Positions 33,409-42,255 of a DNA stretch of 64,000 nt are shown here, one piece after another (the stretch's first letter is position 1; the number at the start of each line of letters is the position of its first letter). The DNA comes from Mycolicibacterium tusciae (GTDB lineage: Bacteria > Actinomycetota > Actinomycetes > Mycobacteriales > Mycobacteriaceae). The DNA lies in assembly GCF_002086795.1 (NCBI RefSeq), contig NZ_MVIM01000005.1:124001-188000 (forward strand). Direction: 5' to 3'. A program made the position numbers and the translations under genes. The notes below the pieces were generated by a model, which saw only the letters and a program-made list of their open reading frames with translations, had not been told where the DNA came from and made no database searches.

Positions 33409-34706
33409 AGATTGCCGACCTCATTCTCTAGATAGTTCGCGTACTTCGCCCGTGCCGCTTCGCGCTTGCGCGGCTCCCATTCGGTGGGCCAGGTGTCCTC
33501 CGTGGGCCGGTAGTCGCGCAGCACCTGCTTGGCCACCGTCGTCTTGTGCACCTCGGTGGGCCCATCGGCGAGGCCCATCACCGCGGCTCCGGTGACCATC
33601 CCGAGGAACGGCATCTCGTTGGTGACACCGAGTGCGCCATGGACTTGCATTGCGCGCCAGGCGATGTCGTGCAGCACCGTCGGCATCGCGACCTTGACCG
33701 CGGAAATGTCCTTGCGCACCTTCTTGTAGTCGTTGTACTTGTCGATCTCCCATGCGGTGTAAAGCACCATCAACCGGAACTGCAGCAGCTGCGCGTAGGA
33801 GTCAGCGATGTAGCCCTGCACGAACTGCTTGTCCGACAGCCGACTGCCCTGCGTCTCACGGCTCAGCGCGCGCTCGCACATCATGTCCAGGGCCCGCTGC
33901 GACATGCCGATGGTCCGCATCGCGTGGTGGATTCGTCCGCCACCGAGACGGGTCTGCGCGATGACGAACGCCTGCCCCTCGCCACCCAGCAGGGCCTCGG
34001 CGGGCACCCGGACGTTGTCGTAGTGGATCAACGCGTGCGAGCCCTGGCCCTCGGCCTCGCCGTAAAGACCGATATTGCGAACGATGTTCACACCAGGGGT
34101 GTCCGTCGGAACCAGGAACATCGACATACCTTGGTAGGCACTGACGTCGGGGTTCGTCACCACCATCACGATGAGGAACGACGCAGTGCTGGCGTTGGAG
34201 GAGAAGAACTTCTGGCCGTTGATCACCCAGTCGTCACCGTCGCGTACCGCTGACGTCGTGAACAGGGTGGGATCGGCGCCGGCGTGCGGTTCGGTCATCG
34301 AATAGCAGGAGAACATTTCACCGTTCAGCAGCGGCATCAGGTACCGCTGCTTCTGTTCGTCGGTGCCGTAGTGGGCGATGATCTCGGCGTTGCCGGTGTC
34401 GGGCGCCTGACAGCCGAACACGATCGGCGCCCACTGCGAGCGGCCGAGGATCTCGTTGAGCAGCGCGAGTTTCAGCTGCCCGTACCCCTGTCCGCCGAGT
34501 TCGGGTCCGAGGTGCGTGGCCCACAGTCCACGGCGTCGGACCTCTTCCTTGAGCGGGTCGATCGCGTCCCGCCGTTTGCCTTCCAGCGGGGTGAACTGTA
34601 GATGCGGAAACGCGAGGTCCAGCGGTTCGATCTCCTCGCGGACGAACTCGTCGGCCCAGTCCAACACCTTCTGGTACTCGGGGTCGGTCTCGAAATCCCA
34701 CGCCAT
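33405..34706 (-). CDS. Acyl-CoA dehydrogenase (ACAD10/11-like)
   Basis: 433 aa. Motifs: YSMTEPHAGADPTLFTT, VINGQKFFSSNAS, LGGGRIHHAMRTIGMSQRALDMM and the C-terminal GPTEVHKTTVAKQVLRDYRP. The Asp-less AGAD and PTEVHK signatures are those of the ACAD10/11 subgroup. ATG 34706, 28 bp after the ADH gene. Acts with the phosphotransferase encoded downstream (see the 32383 entry). Confidence 0.92.
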   Translation of the reverse strand: MAWDFETDPEYQKVLDWADEFVREEIEPLDLAFPHLQFTPLEGKRRDAIDPLKEEVRRRGLWATHLGPELGGQGYGQLKLALLNEILGRSQWAPIVFGCQAPDTGNAEIIAHYGTDEQKQRYLMPLLNGEMFSCYSMTEPHAGADPTLFTTSAVRDGDDWVINGQKFFSSNASTASFLIVMVVTNPDVSAYQGMSMFLVPTDTPGVNIVRNIGLYGEAEGQGSHALIHYDNVRVPAEALLGGEGQAFVIAQTRLGGGRIHHAMRTIGMSQRALDMMCERALSRETQGSRLSDKQFVQGYIADSYAQLLQFRLMVLYTAWEIDKYNDYKKVRKDISAVKVAMPTVLHDIAWRAMQVHGALGVTNEMPFLGMVTGAAVMGLADGPTEVHKTTVAKQVLRDYRPTEDTWPTEWEPRKREAARAKYANYLENEVGNL

Positions 34707-34734
34707 GGGCGTGCTCCTCTCAGTTGAAGGTGAC

Positions 34735-35739
34735 TCAGTCGAAAACGACGACGACCTTGTCGGCCGCGCCGGGGGTGGACGCCATTCGCAGCGCCTCGTC
34801 GATGTCGGCGAAGGGAATTGTGTGGCTGACGATCACCGCATACCTCTCCCAGTTCGCAATGAGGTCGGAGGTGACTTCGAAAATCTCGTCGGGGTAGCCG
34901 ATCGATCCGACGATGGTGATCTCGTTGCTCATGATGTTGAGGAAGTCGACGGGTACGGGCTCTTTGTGCACCGCGACGACGCAGAGTCGCGCGCCTGTCT
35001 TGGCGGCGCCCAGTGCCGCGTTGATCACCGCAGGCGCTCCGGCGGCGTCGTAGTAGATGTCGGTACCGGCCTTGCCGGGAAACATGGACTCGCCGGCACC
35101 GTGCAGTTCGACGAGCCGTTTCGCGACGTCTTCCTCGGCGGAGTTGATCACGGCGTCGGCGCCGACGGCGAGAGCCTTCTCCAGTCGCGCCGGAATCAGG
35201 TCGGCGACCACGACATGATTGACGCCGGCGGATTTGAAACCAATGGTGGCGCCCAACCCGATCGGGCCTGCACCGAAGATCACGACCTTGTCCAACGGCT
35301 TCGGTTCGCACCGGTTGACGCCGTGACGTGCCACAGCCATCGGTTCGTTGAGGGCGGCCACCTCGAACGGGATGTGGTCGGGCACGACCTCCAGGCTCTT
35401 GCCGCGGACGGCGTCCTCGATGAGGAGGTACTCGGCGAGCGCACCGCTGGGGCCGCCGTTGCCGATGATGCCGCTCGGTGCGACCATCGGGTTGACCACC
35501 ACGTGGTCTCCGATCGTCAAACCGGTTACCGCACTGCCGATCTCGACGATCTCACCTGCCGGCTCGTGCCCGAGTGGCATATGCTCCTTGCCGAAGCCGC
35601 CCATCGAGATGTACAGACCGTCGGATCCGCAGACGCCGCATGCCCGAATCCTGACCAGGGCGTCGTGTGGCCCGACGCTTGGCTTCGGCACATCGACCAC
35701 CTGGGTTTCACCGGGAGCGGTGATCACCGTCGCCTTCAT
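34735..35739 (-). CDS. Zinc-dependent alcohol dehydrogenase family protein
   Basis: 334 aa. Catalytic-zinc motifs: GVCGSDGLYISMG, GHEPAGEI, and NEP. NAD-binding GAGPIGLG. The structural-zinc lobe (CxxCxxCx7C) found in most ADHs is missing: the region reads NPMVAPSGIIGNGGPSG with no Cys. It probably oxidises a secondary alcohol (inference). It overlaps the upstream TetR by 4 bp (ATGA), so the regulator and enzyme are co-expressed. Confidence 0.9.
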   Translation of the reverse strand: MKATVITAPGETQVVDVPKPSVGPHDALVRIRACGVCGSDGLYISMGGFGKEHMPLGHEPAGEIVEIGSAVTGLTIGDHVVVNPMVAPSGIIGNGGPSGALAEYLLIEDAVRGKSLEVVPDHIPFEVAALNEPMAVARHGVNRCEPKPLDKVVIFGAGPIGLGATIGFKSAGVNHVVVADLIPARLEKALAVGADAVINSAEEDVAKRLVELHGAGESMFPGKAGTDIYYDAAGAPAVINAALGAAKTGARLCVVAVHKEPVPVDFLNIMSNEITIVGSIGYPDEIFEVTSDLIANWERYAVIVSHTIPFADIDEALRMASTPGAADKVVVVFD

Positions 35740-36392
35740 TGTTCCGCCTTCAGGTTGAATCCGGCAATCAACGCTGCGATGTCGTCGCCGACCACCTCGG
35801 AGAATGACCGATCACCGAAACTCCCTGACGCCCAGTGGCGTACGCCTTCGCTCACATGCATGCCTGCGAGATGCGAAAGATGTTCGACGTTGATGCGGGC
35901 CGCCAGCTTGCCGTCGGCTTGAGCCTTCGTGAACAGGTCGCCGAACATGTCGGCGTCGATGTCACCGCGCTCGCGCCCGGACAGAATCCGATGTTCGTGC
36001 CGGTACCCCTCGAGGATGGTCTCGACGATGAGGTCTCTCGGGTTGCGGGCCATCGATCGCTCGAGGCTACGCAATGCCTCGGCGACCACGTTCTCGACCT
36101 GATAGTCGGTGTCGAGCATTGCGCGGATCTTCTTCTGCGCTGCCCGCGTCGACAGCAGGCCCACTTCGAACAGCACATCTTCTTTGGCGGGGAAATAGAA
36201 GTAGAACAGCGCGCGGGAGACTCCCGCGGCCCGGCATATGTCGGCGACAGTGGTCTGGGCATAGCCGTTGGTGCGCCACAGTGCCATGGCCGCCTGCACG
36301 AGGCCGCGCTTGGTCTCGCGCGAACGTGCACGCTGAAACGAAGCCCGGCGCTGACCACTGTCAGCACCGCTGACCACGGCTGGCTTAGGCAC
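35736..36392 (-). CDS. TetR family transcriptional regulator
   Basis: 218 aa. HTH at about residues 28-70 (LVQAAMALWRTNGYAQTTVADICRAAGVSRALFYFYFPAKEDVLFEV). GTG start 36392. First gene of the operon TetR-ADH-acyl-CoA dehydrogenase-phosphotransferase-oxidoreductase and divergent from the SDR at 36456. A palindrome at 36427-36449 lies in the shared promoter. Confidence 0.9.
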   Translation of the reverse strand: MPKPAVVSGADSGQRRASFQRARSRETKRGLVQAAMALWRTNGYAQTTVADICRAAGVSRALFYFYFPAKEDVLFEVGLLSTRAAQKKIRAMLDTDYQVENVVAEALRSLERSMARNPRDLIVETILEGYRHEHRILSGRERGDIDADMFGDLFTKAQADGKLAARINVEHLSHLAGMHVSEGVRHWASGSFGDRSFSEVVGDDIAALIAGFNLKAEQ

Positions 36393-36426
36393 AGCCGCAC
36401 TCTAACAGCCAGGTTGGGGCTTGCAT

Positions 36427-36449
36427 ATAGTTGACGTTTGTCTAACTAT
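36427..36449. promoter_or_regulatory. Operator between TetR and SDR genes
   Basis: ATAGTT (36427-36432) and AACTAT (36444-36449) are inverted arms; inside them GAC and GTC also pair. The site is 34 bp before the TetR start and 7 bp before the SDR start, so it could block both. The inner GTTTGTCT also occurs in the arm of the palindrome at 5606-5628. Confidence 0.58.
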
Positions 36450-36455
36450 CTAGGG

Positions 36456-37211
36456 ATGACGGGTTCCCTCGATGGCAGACGAATACTGGTGACCGGCGGC
36501 GCGACGGGTATCGGCGCGGCGGCCGTCGAAGTGCTCAGCGACGCGGGTGCGCAGGTGGTGGCGACGTATCACTCGACGCCCCCGCCCGACGTCGATGGTG
36601 TCTCCTGGCTGCAATGCGATGTGCGCGACGCGCCTGCCGTCGACGACATGGTGGCCGCGGCGGCTGAGCAGATGGGTGGCCTCGATGTGTTACTGCACGC
36701 CGCCGGCATGTGGCAAGCGGGCATTCCCGGCCAGATCACCGGCGACGACATCGACTTCCTGATGGACACCAATATCAAAGCCACGATCTTCACCAACCAG
36801 GCGGCCTATGCGGTGATGCGCCGCAGCGGCGGTGGCCGCATCATCAACTTCGGGTCGAGGGAGGCGGTGATGGGCAGTCCGATCTCGGCGGTGTACGCCG
36901 CGACCAAGGGTGCGGTGTCGGCCTGGACCCGCTCGATCGCCAAGGCGTGGGCCGCTGAGAAGGTGTCGGCGATCGCACTGGCGCCCGCGGTGCAGACACC
37001 GGGGGCCGACCGGCTGCGCGACTTCCTGGGACCTGAGGCGGCGAAGTTCATCGACGAAGAGATCAAGAAGACCATTCCGCTCGGCGGTGCGCTGGGCGAC
37101 CCGGTCGAGGACCTGGGCCCGGCTCTGGTCTTCTTCTGCAGCGATGCTTCACATTTCATGACCGGGCAACTTGTGGCCATCGACGGCGGCCTCGTCATGC
37201 TGGGTGCATAG
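36456..37211 (+). CDS. SDR family oxidoreductase
   Basis: 251 aa. TGGATGIG nucleotide motif, HAAG (in place of NNAG), NFGSREAV and the Tyr-x3-Lys in YAATK. The C-terminus is MTGQLVAIDGG. ATG 36456 lies directly after TAGGG, so it may be leaderless or use a very close ribosome site; an in-frame start at 36438 is also possible. Its stop is one base before the VOC gene start. Confidence 0.87.
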   Translation: MTGSLDGRRILVTGGATGIGAAAVEVLSDAGAQVVATYHSTPPPDVDGVSWLQCDVRDAPAVDDMVAAAAEQMGGLDVLLHAAGMWQAGIPGQITGDDIDFLMDTNIKATIFTNQAAYAVMRRSGGGRIINFGSREAVMGSPISAVYAATKGAVSAWTRSIAKAWAAEKVSAIALAPAVQTPGADRLRDFLGPEAAKFIDEEIKKTIPLGGALGDPVEDLGPALVFFCSDASHFMTGQLVAIDGGLVMLGA

Positions 37212-37212
37212 C

Positions 37213-37662
37213 GTGCCGGGACAACTGCATCACGTGGTGATGCGTAGCCATTCGGCACAGACCTTCGTCGCGTTCCTGACCGACGTCGTCGGGATGGAGG
37301 TCCAGTTCCAGATGCGCGTGCCGGGCGAGATCCTGCAGAAGACGCTGGGCTGGCCCCCGTCCGACGGTGCCGATGTCACGATGCTCGGCTCAGGCGATGC
37401 CGGTCTCATCGAAGTACTCGACGTTCCGCTCCACCTGCGCGACATCGCGCCGGAAGGGCTTGCCGCGCTGTCGTTCCTCACCGACGAGTACGACACGACC
37501 CGCGAGCGGGCGAGGTCGTTCGCCGATGATGTCACTGCACTGGACACCGGTATGCCCGGTGTCGACCTGTTCTTCTGCACGATGGGCGGCGTGCCTGTCG
37601 AATTCATGGGCGCCTATGCGCCAGAGTCGAACTCAGATATCACAGAGGCGACGAATTCCTGA
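37213..37662 (+). CDS. VOC (glyoxalase-like) family protein
   Basis: 149 aa. Beta-alpha-beta-beta-beta fold pattern of the VOC family: LHHVVMRSHSAQTFVAFLTDVVGMEV in module one, LFFCTMGGVPVEFMGAY in module two. Metal ligands are plausible at His7 and Glu130 but not certain. GTG 37213 lies just after the SDR stop. Its 3' end overlaps the oppositely oriented LLM gene by 49 bp. Confidence 0.78.
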   Translation: MPGQLHHVVMRSHSAQTFVAFLTDVVGMEVQFQMRVPGEILQKTLGWPPSDGADVTMLGSGDAGLIEVLDVPLHLRDIAPEGLAALSFLTDEYDTTRERARSFADDVTALDTGMPGVDLFFCTMGGVPVEFMGAYAPESNSDITEATNS

Positions 37663-38582
37663 GTCCGGCGGCGCGACTCATTGCGCGTATTCCGATCCTG
37701 GCCAAGTGGAACCACCCGCACGGCGAGATCGGTGACGCCGGCATCACGGTAGCTCTGCAGCCGGGTGCGGACAGTCGATTCGTCACCCGCCGCCATGGTG
37801 TCCCCGACGTCTTCGGCGTCGCCGTGCTCGAGTAGCCGAACGTAATTGGGTGAGAAGTCGGCGTGTCCGAGGACTTCGCTCGCGTATTCGCGGGCGCGGT
37901 CGGTGTCGCTACTCGAACAGAGGGCGACGGGTACACCTGCCACGACGCGGGGTCCGCTGCGTCCGGCGGCCTTCGCCGCCTCCGTGATTCGGGGCACCAC
38001 ATAGTCGCCGATGGCCCGCTCGTCGGCCATCCACAAAATGGTGCCGGCGGTGCGTTCACCGGCGATGCGTAGCATCGCAGGTCCAAGCGCGGCCACGAGT
38101 ACTCCGACGCCGAAGTCCTCGGTGACGTTCATTGGGCTATGTACCCGAAAGTTGCCGTTTTCCACCGCAATCGGGCCGGGACCGGTGAATGCCGCATCCA
38201 GCACCTCAAGGTAATCGCGCACCATCGGCGCCGGTTTATCGTAGGGGAGCCCGAGCTGGTCGGAGATGATCCAGTGGTGCGACGGGCCGACACCGAGGGT
38301 GAAGCGCCCGTCGCAGGCCACCTGGGTTGTCAGTGCCTGCTGCGCCATGATGACCGGATGGCGGGTCTGCATGGGCACCACCGCTGTGCCGATCTCGATG
38401 CGGTCGGTGACCTGGCCGAGCAGTGCGACCGCCGTCATGGCATCGAGATAGCCGGGCACCTGCGGAATCCAGAACGACGCGAAACCGTCACGCTCGGCGG
38501 CCTTGCCGTCGTCGAGAAGCCCGGTCAGCCGGTCGGCGCGTGAGCGCTCCTTGTCCGAGCCGATCATCAGGCCGATCCGCAT
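37614..38582 (-). CDS. LLM class F420-dependent oxidoreductase
   Basis: 322 aa. Luciferase-like barrel: FASFWIPQVPGYLDAMTAV, LGQVTDRIEIGTAVVPMQTRHP, CDGRFTLGVGPSHHW. It belongs to the F420-dependent subset common in mycobacteria. ATG 38582 follows AGGAGG by five bases. Its last 49 bp overlap the VOC gene tail on the other strand. 9 bp downstream of the hypothetical gene at 38592. Confidence 0.9.
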   Translation of the reverse strand: MRIGLMIGSDKERSRADRLTGLLDDGKAAERDGFASFWIPQVPGYLDAMTAVALLGQVTDRIEIGTAVVPMQTRHPVIMAQQALTTQVACDGRFTLGVGPSHHWIISDQLGLPYDKPAPMVRDYLEVLDAAFTGPGPIAVENGNFRVHSPMNVTEDFGVGVLVAALGPAMLRIAGERTAGTILWMADERAIGDYVVPRITEAAKAAGRSGPRVVAGVPVALCSSSDTDRAREYASEVLGHADFSPNYVRLLEHGDAEDVGDTMAAGDESTVRTRLQSYRDAGVTDLAVRVVPLGQDRNTRNESRRRTQEFVASVISEFDSGA

Positions 38583-38591
38583 CAAAACCTC

Positions 38592-39335
38592 CTACGGCAC
38601 ATAGCGATCCCATTCGTGCGGTACGACGGGGTAGAACGGTGCGGCCAGCAGCGGTTCGACTCCGCCCTGGTCCCAGCGCGAAGTCAACACCGGTCCAAGG
38701 CGTTCCGCGGTGGCAAGTGGATCGTCGTCGAGAAAGCAGTAGGTGACGGTCTGCCCCACCGGCGCACTCGCCAGACTCGCTTCGACGTCCAGCGTCGCTG
38801 CGGACCAGATGCCGGCCACACCGTCGACGGCGAGCAACGGATCCGCCGGCGCATCGCCACGTTCGAGCAGGAGATACACACCCTTCACCGGCCACCACGG
38901 CAGCACGTCGGCACCCACCTTGACGCGTGCTGCGGCAGACTTGCTCCGCACCTCGTAGACACCGCGTTCGACGGGGGGCAGCAGCGGCAGCTTCCGCTTG
39001 CCGCCGATGAGTGCCCGCGCCAGCTCGAGGAAGCCGTCCATGCCACTGGGATCGCGGAAGAAGTACGTCATGACATGGTCGATCGCGTCGTAGGGCTTGG
39101 TCTCCGCGGCACGCGCGGCGCGACATGCGGGCGTCGACACCAGCCGCAGGGAGGCGCGCACCGCGGACAGCCGGTGCTGTTCGGGCCGATGGTCGAGCGT
39201 GTGCCACTGTAGGTATTCGGCATCCTTGCCCTCGGGGTGCCGGGTGGCCATGGAGACGAACAGGGTGGCGATATCGCCACGACCGGTGGCGAGAACGTCG
39301 TCGATCTCGTCGGACGGGGTGCCGGGCAGCTGCAT
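38592..39335 (-). CDS. Uncharacterised mycobacterial-type protein (possible dimeric alpha/beta-barrel)
   Basis: 247 aa, not recognised with confidence. The WHTLDHRPEQHRL motif (about residues 44-56) and two similar halves suggest an EthD/dimeric-alpha-beta-barrel-like duplicated fold. It has no signal peptide or membrane segment. It lies between the epimerase and LLM genes, spacing 9 bp on each side, so all three are probably one operon. Function unknown. Confidence 0.7.
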   Translation of the reverse strand: MQLPGTPSDEIDDVLATGRGDIATLFVSMATRHPEGKDAEYLQWHTLDHRPEQHRLSAVRASLRLVSTPACRAARAAETKPYDAIDHVMTYFFRDPSGMDGFLELARALIGGKRKLPLLPPVERGVYEVRSKSAAARVKVGADVLPWWPVKGVYLLLERGDAPADPLLAVDGVAGIWSAATLDVEASLASAPVGQTVTYCFLDDDPLATAERLGPVLTSRWDQGGVEPLLAAPFYPVVPHEWDRYVP

Positions 39336-39344
39336 CGGATGTCC

Positions 39345-40265
39345 TCAGGTGTGTTCGGGCAGAGCGATTTCCGGGTGTCGGGCAGCGATCATGCGGCGGA
39401 ACCCGTCGCGCCAGTGCACTTTGGTGGTACCGAGTATCTCGTGCATATAGGTGACGTCGGGCCATAACGGCGTGTGTGCGTCTGCCGAGTAGGTGAAGTG
39501 CGGTTCGACGCCGACGAGCTCACCCAGGTAGGTGCAGTAGTCCTCGGCGCTGACCGTCTGGCTACCGGCCCAGTTCACGACGATGGGCGGCGTCGCCGCG
39601 ACCTCCATTGCTCGGATCCCGAGGTCGACGTAGTCGTCCTCATAGAGCGGGTTGTAGTTGTTGGGTTTGTCGGGGTGCAGCCGAATCGGCTTGCCCGCCA
39701 ACATCATGTCGAGCCGGTCAGCGGGCGCCCCGCCTTCCGGGCCGTAGGTCGAGCAGATGCGGATGATCGTGAGCGGAATGTCGAACTGCTTCGCGATCCA
39801 GGTGCACACGGCTTCGGCGGCGATCTTGGAGAAGCTGTAGTTCGGACGCAGCGGAACGCCCGGCGGATCCGATTCCCGCAACGGCCGTTGTCCCTGGTAC
39901 CCGTACACCGATCCGGTCGAGCAGAACACGAAACCCTTTGCGGTGCGGCAGTGGTAGAGCAGATCGCCGGACTTCTGCGCGTTCGTGTCCACACATTGAT
40001 CCCAATCACCGGAGCCTGCGTCGACCGCCGCGTGGAACACATAGGTGAAATCGGTGGGAAGGGCCGCGAAGTCGCCGATGCTCATGTCGAGTGCGACTGG
40101 AGTGATGCCCGCGGCCGCCAGCCTCTCGCGATCGGCCGGATCCCGCAATCGGGCCGCACCCCAGACCTCGTTGCGCTGCGCCAACGCCCGCGCGATCGGG
40201 AACGCGATTTTTCCCGTGGCACCGGTGATCAGGATCTTCTCCGAATCGAGCATCCCTTCAGTCAT
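39345..40265 (-). CDS. NAD-dependent epimerase/dehydratase family (extended SDR)
   Basis: 306 aa. TGATGKIA (the GxxGxxG-like motif), CSTGSVYG for the catalytic Ser/Thr and Tyr-x3-Lys in YSFSK. GPEGGAPADRLDMMLAGKP and the YVDLGIRAM segment are usual for this family. First gene of the epimerase-hypothetical-LLM operon, divergent from the dehydrogenase at 40310. The promoter holds an AAGTACTT palindrome. Confidence 0.9.
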   Translation of the reverse strand: MTEGMLDSEKILITGATGKIAFPIARALAQRNEVWGAARLRDPADRERLAAAGITPVALDMSIGDFAALPTDFTYVFHAAVDAGSGDWDQCVDTNAQKSGDLLYHCRTAKGFVFCSTGSVYGYQGQRPLRESDPPGVPLRPNYSFSKIAAEAVCTWIAKQFDIPLTIIRICSTYGPEGGAPADRLDMMLAGKPIRLHPDKPNNYNPLYEDDYVDLGIRAMEVAATPPIVVNWAGSQTVSAEDYCTYLGELVGVEPHFTYSADAHTPLWPDVTYMHEILGTTKVHWRDGFRRMIAARHPEIALPEHT

Positions 40266-40285
40266 AGCGCACCGCGACCCAAATG

Positions 40286-40299
40286 TTAAGTACTTGATA
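40286..40299. promoter_or_regulatory. AAGTACTTGATA operator/promoter element
   Basis: TTAAGTACTTGA (40286-40297) is nearly palindromic and AAGTACTTGATA (40288-40299) matches 52243-52254 base for base. A -10-like GATACT (40296-40301) lies nine bases before the GTG at 40310, which suggests a leaderless transcript for the dehydrogenase. Confidence 0.55.
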
Positions 40300-40309
40300 C
40301 TGTTGATCC

Positions 40310-41488
40310 GTGCAGCTCACCTTCGATGCCGACGTCGAGGCGTTTCGTGCGGAGTTCATCGACTTCCTCGACGCGCACCTGCCTGCGGAGGCCGAGGCGG
40401 AAACCGAGCGGTCCCGGTCGACCTCACACGTACCCGAGTGGTCGCGGCGCTGGCAGCGCCTCCAGTTCGACCATGGCTGGCTGCTGCCGGGCAATCCGCC
40501 CGAGTTCGGCGGCCGCAATGCGGGCATCCTCGAACAGTTCGTCCACCGCGAGGAACTCGCGCGACGCCGCATCTATCACGCGTTCAACCCGCAGGGCGTC
40601 GGCATCATCGCCGCGTCGCTGCTGTCGTTCGGCACCGAGGAGCAAAAGCGAAAGTGGGCGGTGCCCATCCTGCGCGCCGAGATGACGGCATCGCTGGGCA
40701 TGAGCGAACCGGGGGCGGGTTCGGATCTGGCAGGGTTGCGCACCCGCGCCGATGCGGTGGACGACCATTTCGTGGTCAACGGGCAGAAGGTGTGGACGTC
40801 CGGCGCCCACGACGCCGATCTGATCCTGACCTTCGTGCGAACTGACCCCGACGCGCCCAAACACAAAGGCATCAGTGCGCTCATCATTCCCACCGACTCG
40901 CCGGGGGTGGTGCGCCGGCCGTTCGCGTCGGTGTACGGCCGCGACGATGTCGACTTCAACGAGGTGTTCTTCTCCGACGTGCGCGTACCTGCGGAGAACC
41001 TCGTCGGGCCGGTCGGGGGAGGTTGGAAAGTCGCCAACGGTTCGCTGGGCCACGAGCGGACCATGATGTGGATGGCGTTCGCTAACCGACTCGAACAACT
41101 GCTGGAGGATTACCATCCCGTTGGCGAGGTCAATCGGGATCGGTACGCGACCATCGTCATGGACTATCAAGCCCTGCGTCTGCTGGGTTCGGCAGCGCTC
41201 GGGCAGGCTGCGCGCGGTGAGCGCGACATCCCCGGCGTTTCGGTGCTGAAACTGCTCGGATCCGAGGCAGAACAGAACGCGCTGCGACACGCTCTGGACG
41301 GCGCGGGTATCGACGGTTTGACCAGCCCGGCGGTGACCGGGCGTCATAACCCCTACAGCCCAGACCTTTTCACCGCGAGCTGGTTCACCCGGTACATCAG
41401 TAGCTATGCCGGCACCATTTCGGGTGGCACCTCGGAGATTCAGCGCAACATCATCGCGCAGCGGGTGCTGGGTCTGCCTGCACGTTGA
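40310..41488 (+). CDS. Acyl-CoA dehydrogenase (FadE family, paralogue of 7437)
   Basis: 392 aa. Same motifs as the 7437 protein: MSEPGAGSDLAGLRTRA, VNGQKVWTSGAHDAD, and GGTSEIQRNIIAQRVLGLP. The N-terminus (QLTFDADVEAFRAEF) is almost identical, so one is probably a duplication of the other. GTG 40310, probably leaderless. Its partner gene here is an alpha/beta hydrolase, not a hydratase, which hints at a different substrate. Confidence 0.93.
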   Translation: MQLTFDADVEAFRAEFIDFLDAHLPAEAEAETERSRSTSHVPEWSRRWQRLQFDHGWLLPGNPPEFGGRNAGILEQFVHREELARRRIYHAFNPQGVGIIAASLLSFGTEEQKRKWAVPILRAEMTASLGMSEPGAGSDLAGLRTRADAVDDHFVVNGQKVWTSGAHDADLILTFVRTDPDAPKHKGISALIIPTDSPGVVRRPFASVYGRDDVDFNEVFFSDVRVPAENLVGPVGGGWKVANGSLGHERTMMWMAFANRLEQLLEDYHPVGEVNRDRYATIVMDYQALRLLGSAALGQAARGERDIPGVSVLKLLGSEAEQNALRHALDGAGIDGLTSPAVTGRHNPYSPDLFTASWFTRYISSYAGTISGGTSEIQRNIIAQRVLGLPAR

Positions 41489-41499
41489 GGAGATTTACT

Positions 41500-42246
41500 G
41501 TGACTGTGGTTCTGGTGCATGGCAATCCGGAGACCGACGCCCTATGGGGTCCGCTCGTGGAGGTTCTCGGACGCGATGACGTTGTGCGGTTGTCCCCGCC
41601 GGGATTCGGCGCCCCACTGCCCAGCGACTTCTCGGCAACCTTTCTCGCGTATCGCGATTGGCTCGTCGATGAACTCGAGCGCATCGATGAACCCGTCGAC
41701 CTCGTCGGACACGACTGGGGTGGATGTCATGTGGTGAATGCGGTGATGGATCGGCCAGAGCTCGTGCGCAGCTGGGCCAGTGACGTCATCGGCCTGTTCG
41801 ACCGCGACTACGTGTGGCACGACATGGCCCAGGGGTTCCAGACACCGGAGGCCGGCGAGCAGCTGGTTGCGATGATGCAGGAAGGTTCGGTACAGGACCG
41901 GGCACAACAGCTGGTCGGCTTCGGTATTCCGGCGGAGGTTGCGAGTTCGTTTGCCGCAGCGCACGGTCCGGAGATGGGTCAGGCGATGCTGGCGCTGTAC
42001 CGCTCGGCCCGCCAACCGGCGCTGGCCAAGGCCGGACGCGCCCTCGAGAATGCCGCGGCCCGGCCGGGACTGTCACTGGTGGCCAACGAGGACCCCTTCG
42101 TCGGCACCGACGAGATGCGGCGTCGAGCGGCCCACCGGGCCGGCGCTCGGACTGAGGTGCTCGACGGGTTGGGGCACTGGTGGATGGTGCAGGACCCGAC
42201 TCGCAGCGCCGCTGCCCTCACTCGGTTCTGGACGTCGCTGGATTGA
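41500..42246 (+). CDS. Alpha/beta hydrolase (epoxide hydrolase/haloalkane dehalogenase type)
   Basis: 248 aa. Nucleophile elbow GHDWGG with Asp, as in epoxide hydrolases and dehalogenases. The oxyanion part is VLVHGNPET and the catalytic His is in GLGHWW. GTG 41500 follows AGGAG by seven bases. It is 11 bp after the dehydrogenase stop and tail-to-tail with the VWA gene. An epoxide or lactone substrate is possible (inference). Confidence 0.86.
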   Translation: MTVVLVHGNPETDALWGPLVEVLGRDDVVRLSPPGFGAPLPSDFSATFLAYRDWLVDELERIDEPVDLVGHDWGGCHVVNAVMDRPELVRSWASDVIGLFDRDYVWHDMAQGFQTPEAGEQLVAMMQEGSVQDRAQQLVGFGIPAEVASSFAAAHGPEMGQAMLALYRSARQPALAKAGRALENAAARPGLSLVANEDPFVGTDEMRRRAAHRAGARTEVLDGLGHWWMVQDPTRSAAALTRFWTSLD

Positions 42247-42255
42247 CACCCCGCT

